From: Calothrix sp. HK-06
GTDB lineage: Bacteria; Cyanobacteriota; Cyanobacteriia; Cyanobacteriales; Nostocaceae
Length of the DNA: 64,000 nucleotides
NCBI RefSeq assembly: GCF_001904745.1
Contig: NZ_MRCD01000007.1
Span: forward strand, 1-64,000
Direction of reading: 5' to 3'
Shown here: positions 46,389 to 54,734 of the stretch, piece after piece
Layout: every line of letters begins with the position of its first letter
Numbering within the stretch: position 1 is the first letter of the stretch
Position numbers and translations under genes: made by a program
Notes under the pieces: model-generated
The model's input: the letters and a program-made list of their open reading frames with translations, nothing else
What the model was told of the DNA's origin: nothing
Databases searched by the model: none

Positions 46389-47723
46389 CTACCCTAATAG
46401 TTTACGTGAAAATTCAATAGCATCGCGCGAGTCAGTAATTTCTCTAGAAAGAAGCTGAATAAAATGATAGTGGGAAATATCTGGATTTTCTGCTAGTACT
46501 TCTTCAATAATTAAATTAGCCATCGGGCCAATATAATAAGCTAGAGAAAGCTCGCAACGCTCAATAAATTCTACGTCTAGTGATGGTAAACGAGTTATCT
46601 GATTTTTATTATCATTCTCATTTAAATTATTTTGTGCGTTATTTGAAGTATTAGAGGTATTACCAATAGTACTACTGAAAGTACTATATAATGTATTATC
46701 TGATTGGGCACTAATTAATGGTCGTTGCCACGATGTATTAGGTATTTGTGGAGGTAACTGGACGGATAAATTATCAGACAATGTATCATACTTGGGCAAT
46801 AAACTGTATGGTAGGTTAATCTCGGTTTTTGGTAGATTATTAGATGGTGGCGTCTCTAATTGTTCCAAGTGTTGAATAACTTCAGATGCTGACTGGTAGC
46901 GGTTTTTAGGAATATCAATCAGCATTTTATCGAGAATTTGTGCAAAACCATCGCGAACATTAGCGTAAAATCTCCATTTCCACTCTAAAGAGTATTGATC
47001 CATCAAAAACGATGGGTCACGTCCCGTTAATAACACAACTGCTGTAACACCCAAAGCATATAAATCGCTACTAGGTGAACACATCCCGATACTAATTTGC
47101 TCGCGTGGTGCATATCCGACTTTTCCCACTAATGACATTTTGCCAACAAAAGTTACCTGTTCGCCGTTACTGCTGTCATTAAAGTCGGCAATTTGTTTAC
47201 CTACCCCAAAATCGATTAATACGGGTAAATCTTTTCCTGAAGGCAACATGATATTATCGGGGGAAATATCACGATGAATAATATTATGCTCGTGTATATA
47301 CTCAAGTATGGGTAATAATTTATTTAACCACTCGATGACTTCGTTCTCAGTAAAAACTTTATCTTGCTGCTGCCGTTCGCGCAGTAAGGCCGAATAAGTC
47401 TTACCATCAACGTATTCTTGCACCAAAAATAATCTGCCTTCTCCTTCAAAACACGCCAAAAAGCGGGGAATTTGTGGGTGTTCGAGTTGGTGCAAAATTT
47501 TGGCTTCGCGTTTAAATAAATTGCGACATTTTTCTATACCGCTTTCACCCGTACCAATGGGAGCAAATTCTTTTAGAACACAAGCTTCATTGAAACGACG
47601 GGTATCAAAAGCTAAATAAGTTCTGCCAAGTCCTCCTTGTCCGAGTAGCTTTTGAATTATGTAACGATTATCGATTAATGTTCCAGCAGCTATTTCTGAA
47701 CCTGCTAAGGGGAACCCAGACAT
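46389..47723 (-). CDS. Ser/Thr protein kinase with conserved C-terminal helical domain
   Basis: 444 residues. Kinase domain (about 18-285): LLGQGGLGRTYLAFDTR, CVLKEFAP with the active lysine, HRDISPDNIMLP, LIDFGVGKQ and APREQ. An Asn/Ser-rich linker follows. The last 60 residues (IERCELSLAYYIGPMANLII, then HFIQLLSREITDSRDAIEF) form a small helical domain often found at the end of cyanobacterial kinases. No membrane span. It follows a PhnD-like binding-protein gene by 66 bases on the same strand. Confidence 0.93.
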   Translation of the reverse strand: MSGFPLAGSEIAAGTLIDNRYIIQKLLGQGGLGRTYLAFDTRRFNEACVLKEFAPIGTGESGIEKCRNLFKREAKILHQLEHPQIPRFLACFEGEGRLFLVQEYVDGKTYSALLRERQQQDKVFTENEVIEWLNKLLPILEYIHEHNIIHRDISPDNIMLPSGKDLPVLIDFGVGKQIADFNDSSNGEQVTFVGKMSLVGKVGYAPREQISIGMCSPSSDLYALGVTAVVLLTGRDPSFLMDQYSLEWKWRFYANVRDGFAQILDKMLIDIPKNRYQSASEVIQHLEQLETPPSNNLPKTEINLPYSLLPKYDTLSDNLSVQLPPQIPNTSWQRPLISAQSDNTLYSTFSSTIGNTSNTSNNAQNNLNENDNKNQITRLPSLDVEFIERCELSLAYYIGPMANLIIEEVLAENPDISHYHFIQLLSREITDSRDAIEFSRKLLG

Positions 47724-47756
47724 ATGTATTACTCCTAGTTATGGAGACGTGATAAG

Positions 47757-47778
47757 GAGACGTGATTTATCACGTCTC
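47757..47778 (-). terminator. Hairpin between the PhnD-like and kinase genes
   Basis: GAGACGTGAT, TT, ATCACGTCTC: 10-bp perfect arms. Related to the hairpin at 30514-30537. In the 66-bp intercistronic gap it could lower read-through into the kinase gene or stabilise the upstream message. Confidence 0.55.
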
Positions 47779-47789
47779 TACATTGTTTG

Positions 47790-48689
47790 TTATTTGGTTT
47801 TGGCTGATATTGTGGGTACTAAGACAACGGGGGTTTGTTTGACTTTTTCCTCGAACGGTCGGACTTTTTCGATTAGTTTTATAAATTGTTCGTAGTTGGG
47901 TATTTTGGCAGTAGGCACATAACCAGCATCTGCGACAATGTCAGCAGGCGCCTCACGCATCGATTTTTGGATTACAGAAAATAGCCTACGGTCGAGATTT
48001 GGTGATGCTAATACAACACCTGCTGGTATCCAACGACTTGTATGTAAAACTCTAAACTTGGTTTGGGGAAATTCGCGTCGTAAAGTTTCATAATCCTTTT
48101 CAGATATAGCAATAGCTTCAACAGTGCTATCGCTTAACCAAGTTAGTGCAGCTTTTGGAGTTGGTGCCAGTTTGATTTGTGCTAGTGTCATTCCATACAA
48201 GTCGTATAGTGGCACATAAAAAGCAGCAGCGGAACCAGGTTTACCTAAAGCAATAACTTGATTAGCCAAGTCGCCAATTTTTTGATAACGTTTATCATCA
48301 CGAACCAAGATTAAAGAACGCTGCGTGCTAGTAACACCCTCCATTGAAAAAATCGGTTTATACTGTGACGAAGCAATAGCAATTGCCGCTAGTCCAGGTG
48401 GTGCAAAAACGACTTCCCAGGTTTTGCGCTCTACTTGTGCAACCGCTTGTAGTTCATTGTAAGCAGGCTCAAGTTCCACAATTTTTTTGGTTTTAGTAGC
48501 AATATAATCCTTAAATTGTTCGTACAAGACGAGCGAATTGGCGCCTTCACCGTAGCTAACAACACCAATACTGAGCTTATCGATATTCGAGTCGTCATCT
48601 GGCACATTTTTAGTTTCGCATCCTATCGCAAACAGTCCAATAATTAGAACTTGTAGCAGCAGAACGCGCGATAAACTCATAAATTTCAT
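47790..48689 (-). CDS. PhnD-like phosphate/phosphonate-type binding lipoprotein
   Basis: 299 residues. Signal peptide with lipobox FAIG-C (residue about 24), then a type II periplasmic binding fold: LSIGVVSYGEGANSLVLYEQ, FKDYIATKTKKIVELEPAYN, FAPPGLAAIAIASSQYKPIF, SLILVRDDKRYQKIGDLANQ and RVLHTSRWIPAGVVLASPNL. No ABC permease or ATPase genes are adjacent. A kinase gene follows. It may therefore serve as an extracytoplasmic sensor subunit rather than a transporter component; ligand unknown. Confidence 0.85.
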   Translation of the reverse strand: MKFMSLSRVLLLQVLIIGLFAIGCETKNVPDDDSNIDKLSIGVVSYGEGANSLVLYEQFKDYIATKTKKIVELEPAYNELQAVAQVERKTWEVVFAPPGLAAIAIASSQYKPIFSMEGVTSTQRSLILVRDDKRYQKIGDLANQVIALGKPGSAAAFYVPLYDLYGMTLAQIKLAPTPKAALTWLSDSTVEAIAISEKDYETLRREFPQTKFRVLHTSRWIPAGVVLASPNLDRRLFSVIQKSMREAPADIVADAGYVPTAKIPNYEQFIKLIEKVRPFEEKVKQTPVVLVPTISAKTK

Positions 48690-49034
48690 TACAGAGAGTG
48701 AGTTATAGCGTGATAGTCATTGTTTTTGATCCCCCCTAACCCCCCGTGTGGAAGGGGGGAAAAGATAATTCTTAGCCCCTCTTAATAAGGGGGTTGGGGG
48801 ATTAATTATTTATCTGAATGAAAGTTGAAATGGAATAGTAATTAAATAAATATACTTTGCAACATTTTGTTAAAAAAGTGTTATAAATTACTAATGTAAT
48901 ATGTTTTTAAATATCCTTTTTAATTAGTCGAATTGTTAATAATGAACTTTAAAATATAATATTAATTACCTAAACCCCTTCCCTTAAAGTCAAGGGAAGG
49001 GGTCAAATCTAAACTAACTGCTATTTGATGAAAT
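48690..49034. other. Intergenic region with poly-C/G hairpin repeat
   Basis: Contains the CCCCCC repeat at 48728-48812, then AT-rich sequence and a short GGAAGGGG hairpin (about 48975-49000) ahead of the DUF2283 stop. It includes the promoter of the PhnD-like gene. Confidence 0.5.
48728..48812. repeat. GATCCCCCCTAACCCCCC...GGGGGTTGGGGGAT repeat
   Basis: Two poly-C/poly-G hairpins (CCCCCC-8 nt-GGGGGG at 48741-48759, and CCCCTCTTAATAAGGGGG about 48776-48794) inside a larger inverted repeat. Same family as 58949-59062 and the terminator at 20580. Confidence 0.75.
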
Positions 49035-49274
49035 TTATAATAACAGTTGCATCTCTGTAGATTTTCCTAATCCTTCATTAACAATAGTTAACTTACCTTG
49101 CTCATCCATACCTAACTGGTTGTTCGCATCAAGTAGTTCTATTCCATATATCGTTCCATCTGGAGCAATATCTACATTCATTTCATCGCTAACTTGAATA
49201 GTTTCGACCTGTGCTGTTTTTTCGCGCAAATAGATATAAGTAATATTAAATCTTGGGTCATAGGTGATTTTCAT
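49035..49274 (-). CDS. DUF2283 protein (antitoxin-like)
   Basis: 79 residues: MKITYDPRFNITYIYLREKT, then DEMNVDIAPDGTIYGIELLD, the complete pattern of the DUF2283 family (usually 50-80 residues). DUF2283 genes commonly follow a DUF4258 gene and the pair is regarded as toxin-antitoxin-like. Here the upstream DUF4258 gene is broken. GGAAGC precedes the ATG by eight bases. Cytosolic. Confidence 0.87.
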   Translation of the reverse strand: MKITYDPRFNITYIYLREKTAQVETIQVSDEMNVDIAPDGTIYGIELLDANNQLGMDEQGKLTIVNEGLGKSTEMQLLL

Positions 49275-49287
49275 AACGAAGCTTCCT

Positions 49288-49547
49288 TTAAAAATATTTT
49301 ACGATTACTGTAATTACAAGCCAGTCTTCAGCATCTTTAGCGGCTATTGCCTGAATTTTTTTGTAGCATATTGTTTTCCTTTCCATTAAGCATTAAACGG
49401 AAAGTTTCGTCTGAACCCTGTTCTATTATATTGAACATCAAAGGTAATACCACTTTCTACGGTAGCAATGACTTCTTCCTCTGTTGCACCACGTTCAATT
49501 AATCGCGCTTGTGCATGTGGATGCAGCTTAATAGCTATATATTTTTA
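49288..49547 (-). pseudogene. DUF4258 gene, inactivated
   Basis: The minus strand encodes KYIAIKLHPHAQARLIERGA, then TEEEVIATVESGITFDVQYN and RTGFRRNFPFNA, then an in-frame TAA (plus-strand 49386-49388), then WKGKQYATKK, then loss of frame in a run of seven A (49356-49362), and in the next frame IQAIAAKDAEDWLVITVIVK with a final YF. The order and content match a full DUF4258 protein. A start codon is also lacking: a TAA stands just before KYIAIK. So there are at least three lesions, and it lies 14 bases upstream of the intact DUF2283 gene. Confidence 0.78.
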
Positions 49548-49584
49548 GCACATTATAAATTCTACCTAAACTCTTGATACTATA

Positions 49585-49610
49585 AAGACCGAATGAATAC
49601 GGTCTCTACA
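49585..49610. repeat. AAGACCG...CGGTCTCTACA hairpin
   Basis: Immediately after the radA stop codon (49612); similar to the hairpin at 23331-23378. Probable radA terminator derived from a dispersed repeat. Confidence 0.5.
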
Positions 49611-49611
49611 T

Positions 49612-51243
49612 TTAATAATCAGTACTTTCGACTTCATCGTCGTCATCGGGGGCAAAATCTTCAACACTGAGTGATTGTTGAGGAATTGCGGCGATAATAG
49701 CGTCGATGACTTTTGCTACTGGTATAATCTCGATATCTAATTCGGGGAATTTTTGCCCTTTTGGGACAATTGCGCGCTTAAATCCGAGTTTTGCAGCTTC
49801 TTTGAGTCGCATTTCCATTTGCGAAACTGGACGGACTTGTCCACCTAAACCGACTTCACCAATTAGCACTGTACTCGAATCTACTATTCTGTCTCGGAAA
49901 CTCGCGACTAAGGCAATGGCAACTCCTAAGTCAACGGCAGGTTCTTCGACGTTTAAACCACCTACAGAAGCTACATAAGAGTCTAGCTTTGACATTGGAA
50001 TTCCTACTCGCTTTTCTAAGACTGCGAGAATTTGCACTAGACGGTTATAGTCAATACCTGTTGTGGAACGACGTGGGGATGAGTAACTTGTTGGACTTAC
50101 CAATGCTTGTAGTTCAACTACGATGGGACGTGTTCCTTCACACGCTACCACTATTGCACTTCCAGGCGCCGGGTCATCACGGTTTCCTAAAAATAATTCT
50201 GATGGGTTGGGTACTTCTCGTAATCCGTTGGCAACCATTTCAAAAATACCAATTTCATGAGTGGCGCCAAAACGGTTTTTAACGGTTCGTAGTAAACGGT
50301 GTGAAGCAAACCTGTCACCTTCAAAGTAAAGCACTGTATCTACAAGGTGTTCCAATACCCTTGGTCCTGCAATTGCACCTTCTTTAGTCACGTGTCCGAC
50401 TATCAACATCGTGATATCTTCGTGTTTCGCGACTTTCATTAGTGCTGCTGTACATTCGCGTACCTGTGCTACTGAACCAGGCGACGATGCTAGACTTGGG
50501 AAAAATACCGTTTGAATACTGTCTATTACCGCTAAATCTGGCTTCAAGGAATCAATTTCGCGCAGTATTTCTTCTAAATCTGTCTCTGGCAAGATGTACA
50601 AATCGGCGCCTACTGATTTAGTCGTTTCAATTAAAGGTATTTCTTCTAACTTGATGCTTTTAGTCGCATTTCCATTTTCACTGTTAACAGTATTACTATT
50701 TCCATTACTATTATCATTCTCTGTGGCTTCTATCTCAACAGAGTTATCAACAGGCGCCTCAATATCAATGGTTGGTGACACCCCCAAACGTGAAGCACGC
50801 AATTTCACCTGTTGTCCAGATTCTTCACCAGAAATATACAGAATACGATAACGCTGTGCGAGTTGATTCGATACCTGTAACAACAGCGTTGATTTACCAA
50901 TACCTGGATCTCCACCGATGAGTACCATCGAACCAGGTACAACACCCCCACCTAAAACACGGTCGAGTTCACCGTATCCTGAAGGTAAACGTAAAACTTG
51001 ACGGTCGCTAATTTGGTCGAACCTGAGAGACGCGCGTGCTTTTGGAGGTTTCTTATCAGTTTTGCTGGCGGATTGATTGTGCCAGCTACCAACACCCCGA
51101 CTTGGTGAAGCATCACTGGCAGCTTGGTTAGAAATTTGTTCTTCCAGCGAATTGTAGGTACCGCAACCGGGACACCGACCGAACCACTGTGGTGATTCAC
51201 AACCGCATTCGTTGCAAACGTAAATTGTACGAGACTTTGGCAT
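49612..51243 (-). CDS. radA: DNA repair protein RadA
   Basis: 543-residue RecA-like helicase/ATPase that processes recombination intermediates. N-terminal C4 zinc finger (CNECGCESPQWFGRCPGC, residues 10-27), Walker A GGDPGIGKSTLLL, Walker B region LAVIDSIQTVFF, RadA signature KNRFGATHEIG, and a C-terminal Lon-like domain (GGLNVEEPAVDLGVAIAL, GEVGLGGQVRPV). A roughly 60-residue Asn/Glu-rich insert lies after the first part of the ATPase core (about residues 150-215), as in other cyanobacteria; it accounts for the length above the usual 455-460. Confidence 0.96.
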   Translation of the reverse strand: MPKSRTIYVCNECGCESPQWFGRCPGCGTYNSLEEQISNQAASDASPSRGVGSWHNQSASKTDKKPPKARASLRFDQISDRQVLRLPSGYGELDRVLGGGVVPGSMVLIGGDPGIGKSTLLLQVSNQLAQRYRILYISGEESGQQVKLRASRLGVSPTIDIEAPVDNSVEIEATENDNSNGNSNTVNSENGNATKSIKLEEIPLIETTKSVGADLYILPETDLEEILREIDSLKPDLAVIDSIQTVFFPSLASSPGSVAQVRECTAALMKVAKHEDITMLIVGHVTKEGAIAGPRVLEHLVDTVLYFEGDRFASHRLLRTVKNRFGATHEIGIFEMVANGLREVPNPSELFLGNRDDPAPGSAIVVACEGTRPIVVELQALVSPTSYSSPRRSTTGIDYNRLVQILAVLEKRVGIPMSKLDSYVASVGGLNVEEPAVDLGVAIALVASFRDRIVDSSTVLIGEVGLGGQVRPVSQMEMRLKEAAKLGFKRAIVPKGQKFPELDIEIIPVAKVIDAIIAAIPQQSLSVEDFAPDDDDEVESTDY

Positions 51244-51410
51244 TTTAATTTAGTTAAATAATCTTAATTTTTCCTTAAGTTTTAGGCAAAAGTAAAAGCT
51301 AGTAATCGCAAGCCTTGTAGGTTTTTACTAACGAATAATAGGAATGATATCTTAATAATATGGTAGTAAAAATTAATCATGCAAAGTTTAGTTAAGGAGC
51401 GTTGAGAAAC

Positions 51411-52139
51411 TTGGAAAGCCATAAAGAAAAAATCCTAGTGGTAGACGATGAGGCTAGCATTCGTCGAATATTGGAAACGCGCCTTTCGATGATTGGCTAC
51501 GAAGTAGTCACCGCTGGGGATGGAGAAGAAGCTTTAGAAACATTCCGCAAAGCCGAACCCGACTTGGTAGTTTTGGATGTAATGATGCCAAAATTGGACG
51601 GGTATGGGGTTTGTCAAGAATTACGTAAAGAATCAGATGTACCTATCATTATGTTAACAGCCCTAGGAGATGTGGCTGACCGCATCACAGGGCTGGAATT
51701 AGGTGCTGATGACTACGTAGTCAAACCATTTTCTCCGAAAGAACTCGAGGCTCGAATCAGGTCTGTACTCCGCCGAGTAGATAAGACAGGAATTTCAGGC
51801 ATTCCAAGTTCAGGCGTGATTCATGTCAGCACTATAAAAATTGATACAAATAAACGTCAAGTTTATAAAGGTGATGAGCGCATCCGATTGACAGGAATGG
51901 AATTTAGCTTACTTGAATTACTCGTAAGTCGTTCTGGGGAAGCATTTTCTCGGTCAGAAATTTTGCAAGAAGTTTGGGGATACACACCTGAGCGTCATGT
52001 AGACACCCGTGTAGTAGACGTACATATTTCTCGACTGCGTGCAAAACTCGAAGACGACCCTAGCAACCCAGAGCTGATATTGACAGCACGAGGTACCGGC
52101 TACCTTTTTCAACGCATTATCGAACCGGGTGAAGAATAA
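51411..52139 (+). CDS. rpaB: Response regulator RpaB (Ycf27)
   Basis: OmpR/PhoB-type regulator, 242 residues from the TTG at 51411, which gives the family N-terminus MESHKEKILVVDDEASIRRI and the usual length. An earlier TTG at 51402 is only two bases after AAGGAG and is less likely. Receiver domain with acidic pocket (DDE), phospho-acceptor in VVLDVMMPKLDG (about D56), K in VVKPFSP; then a winged-helix DNA-binding domain (about 140-238). RpaB is an essential high-light and redox regulator acting on HLR1 sites of photosystem and stress genes, phosphorylated by Hik33/NblS, which is not in this window. Confidence 0.95.
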   Translation: MESHKEKILVVDDEASIRRILETRLSMIGYEVVTAGDGEEALETFRKAEPDLVVLDVMMPKLDGYGVCQELRKESDVPIIMLTALGDVADRITGLELGADDYVVKPFSPKELEARIRSVLRRVDKTGISGIPSSGVIHVSTIKIDTNKRQVYKGDERIRLTGMEFSLLELLVSRSGEAFSRSEILQEVWGYTPERHVDTRVVDVHISRLRAKLEDDPSNPELILTARGTGYLFQRIIEPGEE

Positions 52140-52143
52140 GTAG

Positions 52144-52202
52144 GGTGCGTGACGCTATTAAAAACCTAAAACAAAATTACTAATTACGTAGCGTCACGTA
52201 CC
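52144..52202. terminator. Stem-loop after rpaB
   Basis: GGTGCGTGACGCTA and TAGCGTCACGTACC pair at 13 of 14 positions around a 31-nt loop, starting five bases past the rpaB stop. No T run. Terminator or dispersed repeat. Confidence 0.5.
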
Positions 52203-52232
52203 ATCGCAATTAAGAGTTAAGACCAAAAAATT

Positions 52233-52868
52233 ATGGCAAAAGACCCAAATCGTGTAATCAGGCGCCTACCGCTAGTAGTGGGTATGTTAGGCGCCGTATT
52301 ATTGTTTATAAATAGAATATTTACACCAGAACTAACAAACTCCCAATCGCGCGCCGACGTTTTGGGAGTAATATTAAGTGCTTTATTAGTATTAACAGGG
52401 ATGCTATGGCAACAAGTACAAGCCAGAACACCTGACGCAGTTGAATTAATTGGAGAAGAAGGATTTGAAATAGTAACTGACTTACCAGATACAGTCAAAA
52501 ATGAATTAGCCTGGGCTTCGCGATTATTACTACTCAATACAGTCACGCGCTCAATCGTCGTCGTATACAAAGGTAAAGTTTTATTACGGCGAGGAATATT
52601 AGGACAAAAATCAGAAGTAAAACCGGGGGCAATATTAAATCGAGTACTCGAAAAACAAAAGCCAATTTATTTAGTTGATGTCAAAGCTTACCCAGGCAAA
52701 ATAGAGTTTGATTACTTACCAGAAAACACGCAAGGCATAATTTGTCAACCAATAGGCAGTCAGGGTGCAATGATATTAGGTGCCAACGCACCACGTAGTT
52801 ACACCCAGCAAGACGAAAACTGGATAGCCGGAATTGCCGATAAACTAGCTGTTAGTCTAGAAGGATAA
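52233..52868 (+). CDS. ccbB: Cofactor assembly of complex C subunit B (CCB2/CCB4 family)
   Basis: 211-residue thylakoid membrane protein that helps attach heme c-i to cytochrome b6 of the b6f complex. Two hydrophobic spans near the N-terminus (LPLVVGMLGAVLLFINRIF; RADVLGVILSALLVLTGMLW) and then a soluble domain with NELAWASRLLLLNTVTRSIV, YKGKVLLRRGILG and NAPRSYTQQDENWIAGIADK, all as in the plant CCB2/CCB4 relatives. It lies downstream of rpaB on the same strand, with its own gap of 93 bp. Confidence 0.85.
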   Translation: MAKDPNRVIRRLPLVVGMLGAVLLFINRIFTPELTNSQSRADVLGVILSALLVLTGMLWQQVQARTPDAVELIGEEGFEIVTDLPDTVKNELAWASRLLLLNTVTRSIVVVYKGKVLLRRGILGQKSEVKPGAILNRVLEKQKPIYLVDVKAYPGKIEFDYLPENTQGIICQPIGSQGAMILGANAPRSYTQQDENWIAGIADKLAVSLEG

Positions 52869-52884
52869 AACCTGTAATATATTT

Positions 52885-53400
52885 ATGCAAATTATTTATT
52901 GGTCGTTAGTAGTTGTAATGATATTTGGTATAGTTGGCGCCGTCGTTCCAGCTTTACCAGGAAGCAGTTTGATTTTAATCGCAATTATTATTTGGGGTGT
53001 AGTGCAAAAATCTTTTGCAGCAATTAGTACACCTCTTATTGTCACTGGCGTAGTTTTGTTATTAAGTATTGGTGTTGATTTTCTTGCGGGTTATATTGGT
53101 GCCAAAAAAGCAGGTGCTAGTAATTGGGGACAAATAGGCGCCTTTGTGGGTTTAATAGTCGGATTTTTAGGTTTACTACCTGCGCTTCCTGTTGGTGGTC
53201 CATTGTTAGGTATGCTACTTGGACCACTACTAGGAGCAATTATAGGTGAGTACTTGTATTGTAAAAATTTTCAAACTGCTATAAAAGCTGGTATTGGCAT
53301 CGTCGTTGGTACCGTAGTTGGAAATTTAATCCAAGGACTACTAGCAATCGCCGCAGTTGCCGTATTTATTTACACCACCTATCCACAAGTTTTTAACTAA
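52885..53400 (+). CDS. DUF456 membrane protein
   Basis: 171 residues, almost entirely hydrophobic with about four to five spans. DUF456 pattern: VVPALPGSSLILIAIIIWGV, then VDFLAGYIGAKKAGASNWGQ and GGPLLGMLLGPLLGAIIGEY. Gly-rich helices of this kind occur in small membrane proteins of unknown function. Sixteen bases after ccbB, so probably in the same operon. Confidence 0.88.
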   Translation: MQIIYWSLVVVMIFGIVGAVVPALPGSSLILIAIIIWGVVQKSFAAISTPLIVTGVVLLLSIGVDFLAGYIGAKKAGASNWGQIGAFVGLIVGFLGLLPALPVGGPLLGMLLGPLLGAIIGEYLYCKNFQTAIKAGIGIVVGTVVGNLIQGLLAIAAVAVFIYTTYPQVFN

Positions 53401-53418
53401 GTATTAAATATTATACAT

Positions 53419-53447
53419 CTTGTGGAATGGCATCCTTGCCCGTTCCA
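53419..53447. repeat. Dispersed GTGGAATGG...TGCCCGTTCC hairpin
   Basis: Second copy of the unit at 17977-18009, exactly between the convergent DUF456 and PEP-CTERM genes. Confidence 0.7.
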
Positions 53448-53448
53448 A

Positions 53449-54213
53449 CTAAACACCCATTTTACGACGCTGACGAGTACCAAACATACCAGCCACAGCT
53501 AAGGCGCCTAAGCTAATTACAGCAGTAGGTTCAGGAACACTACGCATAGCTACACCATCACCAGTTGTAGGAAATTTGGCGCTGTTAGGATTGCCAAGTT
53601 GAATTTGAAAATTTAGTACATTCTTAATGGTGACTCGCTGTCTATTACCATCGGCGCCAGCAGCAGCAACAATTGCAGGACTTGGAGCTAAACCATTAAC
53701 TTTCAAAATTTTGGTTATATCTTTATCTTCAACATCGAATAATTCAAGAGTAAGAGAATCAACTTCTTTACCTAGAAAATCGAAGAAGAATTGACCAATT
53801 TCTAGTTGACCCTTTTCAACTACTTTGTCGTTTTTATCTCTTGCTACTGGACGGAACCAGTATTCACCAGCAGGTGTGTTTGTACCTGCATCTGTTGTAC
53901 CAAATGTAATGCCAAGACCGTAATTTGTGTTTGCAGTGGCCCGGTTATCAACAAACAAAAGGCTTTTGCCAAATTTCGGATCGAAAGCGTTGCTTGTCAC
54001 CTTGTAAGTAAAAGGAGATTGTGCTGCATTTGTAGTATCAATACAGGTCGCGTTACTAAGACAAACAGGGGTTGTTCCGTTAAATATGGTTTTGATTTCA
54101 CCTTCTATATTAGGAACTAAGTTAGTAGCACTTGCAGTGGAAGCGAAAGTAAGAATACTGAGACCGAAAGTAGCTGCTGCGAGAATTTTTGCGCTTAACA
54201 TAACTTTTTGCAT
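53449..54213 (-). CDS. PEP-CTERM sorting-domain protein
   Basis: 254 residues from the ATG at 54213 (a TTG at 54225 is less likely). Signal peptide (KILAAATFGLSILTFASTAS with cleavage near ATA), a beta-rich extracytoplasmic body with GQLEIGQFFFDFLGKEVDSL and DGNRQRVTIKNVLNFQIQLG, and a C-terminal sorting tail: VPEPT, a hydrophobic helix (AVISLGALAVAGMFG) and a basic end (TRQRRKMGV). This is the substrate signature of the exosortase system, and a cyanoexosortase gene is 7 kb away at 61080. Function of the body is unknown. Confidence 0.9.
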   Translation of the reverse strand: MQKVMLSAKILAAATFGLSILTFASTASATNLVPNIEGEIKTIFNGTTPVCLSNATCIDTTNAAQSPFTYKVTSNAFDPKFGKSLLFVDNRATANTNYGLGITFGTTDAGTNTPAGEYWFRPVARDKNDKVVEKGQLEIGQFFFDFLGKEVDSLTLELFDVEDKDITKILKVNGLAPSPAIVAAAGADGNRQRVTIKNVLNFQIQLGNPNSAKFPTTGDGVAMRSVPEPTAVISLGALAVAGMFGTRQRRKMGV

Positions 54214-54734
54214 GGTTGGAATCAAAACTATTACGTGTTTCTCTCAGGTTGGACAGCAGATGTTTGTCTGCGTGTTTTCTCTGGTTGATATTTGTATAGT
54301 ATTTCCGCCTAAGTGCAATCGTCATCCCTTTTTGCCAAGGTTTACTTGAACTTGATAATGATAATAATATTTGGTAAATTACGCAAAAGGAATGTATTTT
54401 TTAATCACGGTACATTAACAAATCAAGTCAAAAAAGAAGCGCTATAAGTCATGCTTTTACAGATAAAAAATAAATGTTTGTATCCACTTTATAAAGTTTT
54501 TAAATAACTAACAGCGCCAAAAATTAAGATTGATACTAATCGTTAAAATTACTGATACCCCAAAATATCCAAAAACAAGAGTGTGGAATGGGCAAAAACT
54601 CTTGTGGAATGGGCATCCTTGCCCGTTCCATAATAAAAAGGTGCCCATATTTAAGTAGGCGCCTTATATAAGTAAGTGTTGTGTGTAAGAGGGGCGGGCA
54701 GGGATGCCCGCTCCATAAGAGAAGACAGATGTAT
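54214..54734. other. 521-bp intergenic region
   Basis: Promoter side of the PEP-CTERM gene, then AT-rich DNA, then the GTGGAATGGGC repeat (one and a half copies, 54581-54630) and a stretch with GGGCGGGCAGGGATGCCCGCTCC (hairpin of GGGC and GCCC, about 54690-54715) shortly before the nblB stop. No gene seen. Confidence 0.5.
54581..54630. repeat. Dispersed GTGGAATGGGC repeat, one and a half copies
   Basis: GTGTGGAATGGGC followed directly by a full CTTGTGGAATGGGCATCC unit closing with TTGCCCGTTCCA. Confidence 0.7.
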
